Assembly (NCBI GenBank): GCA_041623475.1
Contig: JBFJWU010000092.1
Location: forward strand, 1 to 10,565
Origin: JBFJWU01 sp041623475 [NCBI: bacterium]
Lineage (GTDB): Bacteria > J088
DNA: 10,565 nucleotides
Direction of reading: 5' to 3'
Position numbers and translations under genes: made by a program. The notes under the pieces were generated by a model, which saw nothing but the letters and a program-made list of their open reading frames with translations, was not told the origin of the DNA and ran no database searches. Of the stretch, positions 1 through 7,280 are shown piece by piece; position 1 is the first letter of the stretch, and each line of letters opens with the position of its first letter.

Positions 1-758
1 AGCTGATCGACGCGATCGAATATGGCGGTGCGCGTGGCGTCCGGTTTGGACTGCTTACCAACGGAACGGCACTGTCGGACCGTTTTGTCGAACGGGCCCT
101 TGAACATTTCGCCTATATCCGGGTGACGTTGGATGCGGCAGACGCAGAGATGTACGGCGTCGTTCGGCCCAGTAAAGGCCGAAACCCATGGGAGCGTGTC
201 CTGGAGAATGTTTCCCGGATCGTAAGCGAGCGCAATCGCCGCGGGCTGTCGCTGGACATCAGCACAAAATTCCTGGTCAGTTCGGTTAATCGGCACCAGA
301 TTGCACCCGCCGTCGATCTGGCTGGCCAGTTGGGTGTCGATTCGATCCAGTTCAAGGCACTGCGCCTGGATCCGACGGAATTGACGCCAGACGAGGCACG
401 AAACGTCAGCGAAGAACTGGAAGCATTGCGACAGGCTGGACCGGCAGTGCCAATCCTGGGTGGCGTTGACAAATTGGAAATGACCCGACAATGCGAACTG
501 ACACCGCTGCAGGTCACGATCGACGCCCATGGCGATGTCTTTCTTTGCTGCTATTTTCGGCACCGCAGGAAACGGCACTCGATCGGCAACATTTATGAGG
601 ACGATTTTGCCAGTATCTGGGCGACTGAACACCATCGTCGGGCAATCGCCGAGATCCGGCCGAGCGAATGCAGTCTGCTGGACTGCCGGTTTGTCAGGTA
701 TCACGACCTGGTCGACCAGTGGATGGGGGACCGTCCCGACACGTTTTCATTTATTTGA
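1..758 (+). CDS. Radical SAM protein with SPASM/twitch-like C-terminus (5'-truncated)
   Basis: The frame is open from the window edge (first full codon at 3) to the TGA at 756-758, giving 251 visible residues; the N-terminus, with the expected CxxxCxxC cluster motif, lies upstream. The visible part carries typical radical SAM TIM-barrel signatures: a LLTNGT strand near residue 17, a YIRVTLDA strand near 37-44, then RPSKG and WERVLENV, where related enzymes have their substrate loop and helix. The C-terminus fits the start of a SPASM domain: C164, 12 residues, G177, 4 residues, C182, then C183, the sequence IGNIYEDDFASIW, and C223-x4-C228. Members of this superfamily cleave S-adenosylmethionine to a 5'-deoxyadenosyl radical, and SPASM/twitch cysteines hold auxiliary Fe-S clusters; many such enzymes modify peptides or sugars. 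The substrate here is unknown. The full seven-cysteine SPASM pattern is absent, so one auxiliary cluster is more likely than two. The stop overlaps the next start as TGATG, indicating one operon. Confidence 0.85.
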   Translation, partial: LIDAIEYGGARGVRFGLLTNGTALSDRFVERALEHFAYIRVTLDAADAEMYGVVRPSKGRNPWERVLENVSRIVSERNRRGLSLDISTKFLVSSVNRHQIAPAVDLAGQLGVDSIQFKALRLDPTELTPDEARNVSEELEALRQAGPAVPILGGVDKLEMTRQCELTPLQVTIDAHGDVFLCCYFRHRRKRHSIGNIYEDDFASIWATEHHRRAIAEIRPSECSLLDCRFVRYHDLVDQWMGDRPDTFSFI

Positions 759-2140
759 TGAAGCCCGGCATCCGCCCGGTGTCTGAGTGGCCCGGCAACA
801 TCCGTCGCGTTGCGTTCATTACCCCACCATCGAAACGCCCGGTCCTGCGCGATTACTATTGCACAAGTACGACCAAAGGCAATTATTATTGGCATCCTGC
901 GGACCTTTGGGTCCAGGGCGCGTACCTGAAAGACTACGTCGAAACGCGCCTGTTCGAAGGGCCAGGCCAGGAGCCTGCCCGATTTGCTCGAGCGATTGCC
1001 AACTGGAAACCAGATCTGCTGGTTGTCCTGGTCGGCGGGTTCAGCCTGGATGACGACACGTCTTTTGCGCGGGCCGTTGCCCACGCCACCGGTGCGCCAC
1101 TGGTCATTGGCGGTGAATCCGTATTCCTGGGGTGGGGGCACTGGCAGCGGCAGCCGATGGTGGCCGGTCTACTGACCGGGTTTGCGGGCCCCGGCTTGCG
1201 CAGCGCAATTACCGGTAGCGGATTGCTGGACGGGTTTCTGCCGCGGCCGGATTCCCGGGGACCATTCAATGGAGCGGTTCAACCGGCTGGGCAGGCCACA
1301 CTCGCCTGGGGCCTGCCCCCGGACTGGCCCCTGGAAGGATACCGTTATCCGTTGCTGGGGCGGCCGTTTGCGTCAGTACTCACCTCTTATGGGTGCCCAT
1401 TTCGCTGCAACTACTGCAACAACAACCGCGATATTCTAGGTGTTGCCGTCCGGGACCTGGATGACCTGGCGCTGGAACTGGGTCACTGGGCAGAAAAGGG
1501 TCTGCGCTGGCTGCATTTTCGCGACGTCAATTTTGGCGGCCCACTGGCAAACGCCAGGCGAATCCTGCGTCATCTGGCAGACAGGCAATATGGTTTTCGC
1601 TGGAACGCGTTCCTGCGACCCGAGATTGTTACCGGGCCATTGGCCGAGCAACTGGCGGCCAGCGGTTGTGTACAGATCCAGATGGGCGTCGAGTCGGCAA
1701 GCCAGGATACGCTGGACCGGGTATCCCGAAAAGGCAAGTTGGAACAGGTTCGCCGCGCGTTTGAAATCCTGGATCGTGTCGGCATTCGGCGTGGCGCCCA
1801 TTTTGTCCTCGGCTTACCCGGGGAATCGGTTGACGACGTGCAGCGAACAATTGATTTTGCCTGCAGCCTGAACCCCGACTACGCATCGTTCAATATCGGA
1901 ATTGTCCGGGGCGGCACGATTTACGATGGCGGTGCGCCATTGGGCGATTGTTCCGGCGATGGCAAGGTCGATTCGATTTCGCTGTTGGATTCAGGGCAAC
2001 TGCGACGCCTGCAACGTACCGCAAACCGCCGGTTCTACCTGCGCAGCCGATTCGTCGGCCGGACGATCAGGTCGCTCGCACGGGATCCCGGGCTGTTTCC
2101 CCGAGTTATCGCCGACGGTGTGGGCTTATTGATGACCTGA
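758..2140 (+). CDS. B12-binding-like radical SAM protein
   Basis: This gene encodes 460 residues. The ATG at 758 is chosen because it overlaps the preceding TGA (TGATG, translational coupling) and is followed at once by the domain start; an in-frame ATG at 668 would sit deep inside the upstream gene. I see no Shine-Dalgarno sequence. Residues about 15-160 look like a Rossmann-type cobalamin-binding domain (RRVAFITPPS strand, then KPDLLVVLVGG and APLVIGGE), but a DxHxxG cobalamin-ligand motif is absent, as in many relatives. The radical SAM core begins with C213-x3-C217-x2-C220 (YGCPFRCNYC), the 4Fe-4S ligands, followed by MGVES (309-313) and LGLPGES (351-357), both typical of the BchE/class-B-methylthiolase-like group. 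The C-terminal roughly 60 residues are basic and helical. Such enzymes often catalyse methylation, cyclisation or oxidation in secondary or lipid metabolism; the specific reaction cannot be read here. The last 15 bp overlap the convergent gene. Confidence 0.85.
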   Translation: MKPGIRPVSEWPGNIRRVAFITPPSKRPVLRDYYCTSTTKGNYYWHPADLWVQGAYLKDYVETRLFEGPGQEPARFARAIANWKPDLLVVLVGGFSLDDDTSFARAVAHATGAPLVIGGESVFLGWGHWQRQPMVAGLLTGFAGPGLRSAITGSGLLDGFLPRPDSRGPFNGAVQPAGQATLAWGLPPDWPLEGYRYPLLGRPFASVLTSYGCPFRCNYCNNNRDILGVAVRDLDDLALELGHWAEKGLRWLHFRDVNFGGPLANARRILRHLADRQYGFRWNAFLRPEIVTGPLAEQLAASGCVQIQMGVESASQDTLDRVSRKGKLEQVRRAFEILDRVGIRRGAHFVLGLPGESVDDVQRTIDFACSLNPDYASFNIGIVRGGTIYDGGAPLGDCSGDGKVDSISLLDSGQLRRLQRTANRRFYLRSRFVGRTIRSLARDPGLFPRVIADGVGLLMT

Positions 2141-4375
2141 CCTCTCGTGGTCTGAGCCGGAAGGTTCCCCTGGCGCTTTGGTGGTCCATAATCGCGGTTG
2201 GACATTGATTTCTGTGGCTGCAGCTTTGTTTTCGCTGACGGCATAGATTCTGTTTGGTTCCAGGCCCTCGAAAGTCGAGATCGAGCCGGATCCATGCCAA
2301 TAAACGAGCAACTGCGAGATTCGGGTCGAATCACCCAGCCCGATTTCCAGTTGCAGACTGTTGCTGCCAAAACTGCCGCCAGACCCGACGCGTCTATGGA
2401 TTGACCGCGCGCCCGATGGCCCCTCTGTTTCCAGCTGCACCCGGCTATCCATTGCATCGCGGTTGGATTTGCTGCCTGCCAGGCGCAGGATCACCCAGTT
2501 CTCTTGCCCACCGGGGTTGGCATACAACGAATCAGCAAACCGGTCGGCCGGTATCCACCCGCCGAAACTGGCAGCGACGTCCTGGTCACCGTCCAGGTCC
2601 AAATCGCCAAATGCGATTCCGTGTCCTTTTTGAAGGTGGCCGAACCCGCCACGATACGTGATATCGATGAAGCCGCGCCCCGTCCGGTTCTGGAACGCCC
2701 TGTTCGGCATCAACATTTCAAACGGTGGTGCGCCGGTGCCAATCAGCACATCCTGGAATCCATCGTTATCCAGATCGCCAAAATTACCGCCCATCGGAAA
2801 GCAGGCTCCGTGTAACGCGTATTTTTCAGTCTGGTCGACCAGGTTGCCTGTCCCGTCGTTGACATAGACCCGGGGCCGGTCGCACGTGGATTTGGCTCCC
2901 GCAAAAGGAACCCCTGACGGTCGGCTGGACGAATTGTAATCACCAACCATCAGGTCCAGCCAGCCGTCATTATTGACATCCCAGAACCAGGATGTGAAGG
3001 CACGGCCCGGATGTTCTGCCAATGTTGCGGGAGTTTGCTCGACGAACGTACCATCGCCCCGATTCAGATACAGACGATTTGGACCAGAAAATCCGGCCAG
3101 AAACAGATCCAGCCAGCCATCATTGTCGATATCGCCCCACAGACTGGCCAGGCACCGTTTAACTGTCCTAAGGCCCGCGGCCTCGGCAACGTTCGAAAAT
3201 GATTTGCCGTTTTCGTTTCTGAACAATTCAATCTCGCGATGCTCGTTGCAGACCACCAGGTCCAGCCAGCCGTCATTGTTGTAGTCGCCCCAGTCCGCAG
3301 CGACACCGTTATTGATGCTTGTACGCAGGCCCATTTTCCGGGTTACATCGGAAAAGCGCCCGCGGCCGTCGTTTGCGAGCAATGTGTGGTGCTGCGCCTG
3401 ATGATAGATCGTATCTGCCGTCGTCGTGGACTCCCAGACGCCACGCATCAGGTATATGTCACGGTCGCCGTCGTTATCAAAATCAGCCTGGATCAAGTTC
3501 GCGACCCCAGTCTGTCTGGCCAGCTCAGGATCGTTGGCGGCAACCAGGCCCGACTCCGTATTCCTGTATAAACGGATCGGGTCGCACGGACCAGACGACG
3601 TCATAACCAAATCCAGCCAGCCGTCCCCGTCAACATCTTCCATCAGCGCGGATCCAACCAGGCCGTCGGCGATCAGTCCCAGGGAGGGAGCGATATTCGC
3701 GAAATGTCGAAAGTGCGCGCCTGGGACAACGGCGGTAATTGGCAGTAACCATTTCGGCGGGACCGATACGGGATAGCCCCCTGCAGCCATCGCAGCCACA
3801 TTCAGCAGCCATTGAATTTGCCCATCGGGACCAATCAGTTCCAGGGCCCGGTCCAGAGACGTTACTGCGTCTCGCGCAGGTGATGCGTCTTGATGGATGC
3901 CGCCTCCCTGAAGGGGATAGACGCATGCGTCTGCGAGATGGCCGGTCGCACAGTTGCGGGTTTCAGCCCGGCGCAGCTGGGCGATCCCCAGTTGACGCAG
4001 CGCCATACCATGTCGAATCTGTCCAAGTTCTACGGATTTTGTCACCGCTTCCTGGAAATTGGCCACCGCCGCATCGTCCATACCGTTGTGCAGCAGGTAT
4101 GTGCCACGGTTGGCCAAGGCTTTGACCGCCGCCGATTGATCCTGCGCATCGGCTAGTTTGCGGTCGAAACCGGGAAGGCAGTCTGCAGGATCTTCTGCGG
4201 TTTGCTGGCACCTGCTGCCAGCCAGGTCCGTTCGAATGCAGGTCCACCCCTGCAGTACGGTGGCCTGGTAGCTTGCCTGTGGGGGCGGTGCCTGCCGCCG
4301 GACAACAATGGCGGCGACTGCCACGACCATTGCTGTGACCATTGAAACAGCAATCAGAGCGTTGCGGGTAAACAT
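2126..4375 (-). CDS. CRTAC1-family protein: TPR-like, FG-GAP propeller, ASPIC/UnbV
   Basis: This gene encodes 749 residues. A hydrophobic segment at about 6-25 followed by RR suggests an uncleaved signal anchor or signal peptide, so the body is probably periplasmic. Residues about 76-190 are helical and TPR-like. The WLLNVAAMAAGGYP...VPPKWLLP stretch (189-212) is the usual junction in this family. A beta-propeller follows with seven DxDxDG-type calcium loops starting at 247, 298, 364, 415, 466, 534 and 591, four of the six intervals close to 51 residues. Residues about 625-715 form an ASPIC/UnbV domain with the hallmark GSGGSFGSNSLQLEIGLG. UnbV proteins are known from enediyne clusters, and CRTAC1 homologues are widespread in environmental bacteria; no enzymatic role is established. 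The gene lies back-to-back with the UnbU/UnbV fusion gene across 55 bp. The only clear start is the ATG at 4375; no convincing Shine-Dalgarno precedes it. The TAA overlaps the convergent radical SAM gene by 15 bp. Confidence 0.9.
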   Translation of the reverse strand: MFTRNALIAVSMVTAMVVAVAAIVVRRQAPPPQASYQATVLQGWTCIRTDLAGSRCQQTAEDPADCLPGFDRKLADAQDQSAAVKALANRGTYLLHNGMDDAAVANFQEAVTKSVELGQIRHGMALRQLGIAQLRRAETRNCATGHLADACVYPLQGGGIHQDASPARDAVTSLDRALELIGPDGQIQWLLNVAAMAAGGYPVSVPPKWLLPITAVVPGAHFRHFANIAPSLGLIADGLVGSALMEDVDGDGWLDLVMTSSGPCDPIRLYRNTESGLVAANDPELARQTGVANLIQADFDNDGDRDIYLMRGVWESTTTADTIYHQAQHHTLLANDGRGRFSDVTRKMGLRTSINNGVAADWGDYNNDGWLDLVVCNEHREIELFRNENGKSFSNVAEAAGLRTVKRCLASLWGDIDNDGWLDLFLAGFSGPNRLYLNRGDGTFVEQTPATLAEHPGRAFTSWFWDVNNDGWLDLMVGDYNSSSRPSGVPFAGAKSTCDRPRVYVNDGTGNLVDQTEKYALHGACFPMGGNFGDLDNDGFQDVLIGTGAPPFEMLMPNRAFQNRTGRGFIDITYRGGFGHLQKGHGIAFGDLDLDGDQDVAASFGGWIPADRFADSLYANPGGQENWVILRLAGSKSNRDAMDSRVQLETEGPSGARSIHRRVGSGGSFGSNSLQLEIGLGDSTRISQLLVYWHGSGSISTFEGLEPNRIYAVSENKAAATEINVQPRLWTTKAPGEPSGSDHERSGHQ
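2955..3625 (-). repeat. Propeller-blade repeats visible at DNA level
   Basis: The 14-mer TCCAGCCAGCC(G/A)TC, read on the plus strand, occurs at 2955, 3108, 3261 and 3612. The first three copies are exactly 153 nt apart, which is 51 codons. On the coding strand they encode DGWLD, the calcium-loop core of successive FG-GAP blades. These are internal coding repeats of the minus-strand gene, not a mobile or intergenic repeat. Confidence 0.8.
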
Positions 4376-4430
4376 GTTGTCAGGTTAGCCAATTCGATCG
4401 ACCGATGGCGAGGAAAGGTAAGATACCCGA
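4376..4430. promoter_or_regulatory. 55-bp divergent intergenic region
   Basis: This short gap separates the start codons of the two FG-GAP/UnbV genes and must hold control signals for both, unless promoters extend into coding sequence. I see no convincing -35/-10 pair in either direction. TAAGAT at 4419-4424 is only a weak -10-like match. The palindrome CGATCG at 4395-4400 could be chance. Shared regulation of the pair is inferred from the divergent arrangement. Confidence 0.35.
4411..4418 (+). promoter_or_regulatory. Possible ribosome binding site for the fusion gene
   Basis: AGGAAAGG is a purine-rich Shine-Dalgarno-like stretch ending 12 nt before the ATG at 4431. The spacing is longer than ideal, but it is the only candidate near this start. 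Confidence 0.4.
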
Positions 4431-7280
4431 ATGAACGAGCGGATCTCCAGCGCGCCAGTGCAGCCTCGCGGCATTCGGTTGCAACAGCTGCTTAACCAAC
4501 TGGTTTTCTTGTACTTCGCCAAAGTAGTCTTTCATCTGTCGATACGCTGGATCGATCTGGTGGCTGTGCTGGCGGTCGCGTTCATTGTGGAACACGCTAT
4601 GATCTGGCTGCGCAGCCGACGGGCGGGTATCCCCTGGTATTTTTCGACATCCGCACTCAGCAGTGGATTCAATGTGGTGTTTATGCTGGGGTCCGTTTCG
4701 ACGATTCTGCTGTGCGGTGCCGTCGCATTCGGCCTCGTGCACAAGCATCTTGTCCAGTTAACAGGCCGCCGGCATTTTCTGAACCCGTCCAATGTCGGAA
4801 TCGTCGGCGCGATGTTGTTTTTCCCCGACATCACCTGGGCGACATTCCTGGACTGGGGGACCGATATGACCTTTGCCCTTACTGTGGCAGTCCTGGCAGG
4901 CGTTCTTCTGGCCAGGGTCCGGTTGCTGCACGTCGCGATCGTCTTTCTGGTCAGTTGGATGACACTCAGTTGGTTGTTCAATCCGTTGTCGGCGGGCACG
5001 ATTATTGTCCAGGTCGGGTCGGGCGGGTTCCTGTTGTATGCATTGTTGATGGTTACCGATCCGCGATCATTGCCTGCGACAGTCCGTGGTCGGATTGTCT
5101 ACGCGATCCTGACGGCCACATTCGCCGTTGTGATACCACTGGTGGTTGGAACAAAAGACATCAATCTGTTCCTGGCGCTGTTGTTGGGCGGGTGTTTTGT
5201 TCCGTTCATTCGTCGCGTGGAATCAAGAGCTACGGAGCCGTCCGGAATAATCGCTGGTGCGGCTGTTGCCGTATATGTTGTTGCTGTACTGGGAATCGCA
5301 CTTTCGCCGGTCAATGCCAGACGGAATCTGGATATGTCGACGATTGCTGAACGGTTGTCCGCCCCGCTTACGGTTTCAGTCCCGGATCAGGCTGGAACCG
5401 TTATCGGCGCGGTTAACGAGTCGCTATACCCTGCGGGATGGTCACGGTCTGGCATTGTCGCATTGCCCCTTGAACCAGTCGCCCGGAAACGACTGGCGTT
5501 CCAGCAGGTAGAAAACGGTTTGTCCGGTTATGCATCGGCGCTGACCGCGGCGCATCTGGGATGTGACCTGTTTATGTATTCTGCCGTTGCTGCCGCGGAC
5601 ATGGACCTTGACGGCCATACCGACCTGGTCCTGGCAAAACCGGCGCAGGGATTGCGCATCTATTTGTGGCGATCTGGACAGTTCAGTGACGGGACCAGCC
5701 TGTTTTTCCCCGACGGGGCACCTGCACATATCGAGCACGTGATCGCTGCGGACTTCGACAGCGACCGCCGAATCGACCTGTTGGTTACGCGCAGTGACTA
5801 TACCAGCGGCGCGGGCGGCACGTTGTACCTGCAGCAGGACAACGGAACGATGCGGCCGGTCGTGGATCGAATCGGCGCAGGTTTGCATAGTTCCGGCGGG
5901 ATATCGGTGGTTGACCTGAACGGCGACCGTCGACTGGATTTCTACATCAGTTATGGCGCGGACTGGCACAGCGAACAGGATGACTTCCTGACGGCGCCGG
6001 ATCCAGACCTGTTTTACCTGAGTGCCACAGACGGCTGGCAAGTATACGATTTGGGCTGGTATCCTCGCCAGGTTGCTGGCCGGCCGCTGCTGGGAATGAC
6101 TGTATTATTCACAGACTGGAACCAGGATGGTGCAATCGATTTCTTGCTGGGGTCCGATTTTCTGGACCCCAGTTTGACGTATTCCGGTGGCTTGTCGATG
6201 CAGGTCGTTAACCGGGGAATGATCGAGAACAACACGATGCACAGCATGAGCTATTTTCCTGTCGATGTTGACAACGACGGCGTTTTTGAACTTTGGGAAA
6301 ACGGAATATCCCACGCGGCCAGTTTTGACCGCGTGGAACACGTCAAATTACATGGTCCGGCACACAGCATCCTCGAACGTGAAATACTGCATCTCGCCCG
6401 GAACCGGGACCCCGGGCGTTTTGACTGCGGCGTGTACATGCACCCGCATTCGCGCAACCTGTGCCTGGACCTGAGCCAGCGCCGGCGCGCGCTGGCCGCA
6501 GGTGATGACAGCCTGTGTGCCGGGGTCGCGGCCATCGAAACCCGCCGCGAGTGTATCCGCAAGGTGGCCCGCGCCAGGGGGCGGTCAATCCCGGACCCGC
6601 GTCAGTCAGCTGCCGACATCGAGCGGTTTCCGCCGCAGCTGCGGGAAAACGTTCTGTTGAAAAAAGATCTCGACACTGGGCGTTACATAAATCGTCTGCG
6701 CGACGACGATGCAGCCCAATACACAGGATTTTCCTGGGCGACGGTGCCGCTTGACGCTGACAATGACGGTTTTGTTGACTTGTACATTGGCAATGGCGCG
6801 CTGATGGAGTCCCACGACAGCAACCGGTTCCTGCACAACCTGGGGCGGGGTGGTGCTGGCGGTAAATGGTTTTCCGAGCGAGCCATTGAGTTGGGAATTG
6901 CTGATCGCCGGGATACCCGAGGCGTTGTTGCAATTGATATGGACAATGACGGCGACCAGGACCTGGTCGCCAATCATTTCATGGGAGTACCAACCGTCTG
7001 GGAAAATCGGTCGGGCGGGGACAGTCTTCGCGTAGAGCTAAGGGGCCGCGTCGCGAATTACTATGGGATCGGTTCGCTGGTGCGAATGAAGACCACCCGC
7101 GGCGTTCAAGTACAAAGTATGACGAGCGGAGGCACTTGGAACAGCAGCGGGCCTTGGGCGTTGCATTTTGGTATTGCCGACGGCGACATGCCTGCCGAGT
7201 TGCTGGTCACCTGGCCGGATGGCACTACCACCGCTGTGGCCAATCCGCCGGTCAACCACCGAATAATTATTTTCCAGTAA
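4431..7280 (+). CDS. UnbU-like (RnfD/NqrB-type) membrane domain fused to FG-GAP/UnbV domain
   Basis: This gene encodes 949 residues in two clear parts. Residues about 20-291 hold nine to ten hydrophobic helices with RnfD/NqrB-family landmarks: SALSSGFNVVFML (74-86), HFLNPSNVGIVGAM (115-128, compare the family's FNP motif) and LLMVTDPRSLPATVRGRIVY (205-224, compare MATDPVT...KG.IIY). UnbU of enediyne clusters is of this type. RnfD and NqrB are ion-pumping subunits that bind FMN covalently at an SGAT-type threonine; I find no SGAT in this domain. Residues about 380-850 contain seven calcium-loop motifs starting at 390, 441, 495, 562, 612, 775 and 836. The end (867-949) is ASPIC/UnbV-like, with GIGSLVRMKTTRGVQVQSM and SGGTWNSSGPWALHFGIAD. 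Between loops five and six lies a roughly 150-residue insert with C666, C678, C696 and C708. The propeller is presumably outside the cytoplasm, though an even helix count would argue otherwise. The domain assignment is firm by pattern; the function is unknown. Confidence 0.88.
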   Translation: MNERISSAPVQPRGIRLQQLLNQLVFLYFAKVVFHLSIRWIDLVAVLAVAFIVEHAMIWLRSRRAGIPWYFSTSALSSGFNVVFMLGSVSTILLCGAVAFGLVHKHLVQLTGRRHFLNPSNVGIVGAMLFFPDITWATFLDWGTDMTFALTVAVLAGVLLARVRLLHVAIVFLVSWMTLSWLFNPLSAGTIIVQVGSGGFLLYALLMVTDPRSLPATVRGRIVYAILTATFAVVIPLVVGTKDINLFLALLLGGCFVPFIRRVESRATEPSGIIAGAAVAVYVVAVLGIALSPVNARRNLDMSTIAERLSAPLTVSVPDQAGTVIGAVNESLYPAGWSRSGIVALPLEPVARKRLAFQQVENGLSGYASALTAAHLGCDLFMYSAVAAADMDLDGHTDLVLAKPAQGLRIYLWRSGQFSDGTSLFFPDGAPAHIEHVIAADFDSDRRIDLLVTRSDYTSGAGGTLYLQQDNGTMRPVVDRIGAGLHSSGGISVVDLNGDRRLDFYISYGADWHSEQDDFLTAPDPDLFYLSATDGWQVYDLGWYPRQVAGRPLLGMTVLFTDWNQDGAIDFLLGSDFLDPSLTYSGGLSMQVVNRGMIENNTMHSMSYFPVDVDNDGVFELWENGISHAASFDRVEHVKLHGPAHSILEREILHLARNRDPGRFDCGVYMHPHSRNLCLDLSQRRRALAAGDDSLCAGVAAIETRRECIRKVARARGRSIPDPRQSAADIERFPPQLRENVLLKKDLDTGRYINRLRDDDAAQYTGFSWATVPLDADNDGFVDLYIGNGALMESHDSNRFLHNLGRGGAGGKWFSERAIELGIADRRDTRGVVAIDMDNDGDQDLVANHFMGVPTVWENRSGGDSLRVELRGRVANYYGIGSLVRMKTTRGVQVQSMTSGGTWNSSGPWALHFGIADGDMPAELLVTWPDGTTTAVANPPVNHRIIIFQ

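Noticed and set aside
668-757. Upstream ATG at 668 as start of the second radical SAM gene
   Set aside because: It lies 90 bp inside the preceding gene in another frame and adds a low-complexity extension; the ATG at 758 overlaps the preceding stop in a standard coupling arrangement.
2254-4156. Plus-strand frames opposite the minus-strand CRTAC1 gene
   Set aside because: They are antisense shadows; the minus-strand frame has continuous FG-GAP and UnbV signatures over 749 codons.
4431-5310. A genuine Rnf or Nqr complex operon
   Set aside because: No other rnf/nqr subunit is in the window, the SGAT motif is missing, and the domain is fused to an UnbV propeller, so an UnbU-type role fits better.
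6343-6977. Minus-strand frames of 100-196 codons opposite the fusion gene insert
   Set aside because: They have no recognisable motifs, and the plus-strand frame continues unbroken through the region into conserved calcium loops and the UnbV domain.
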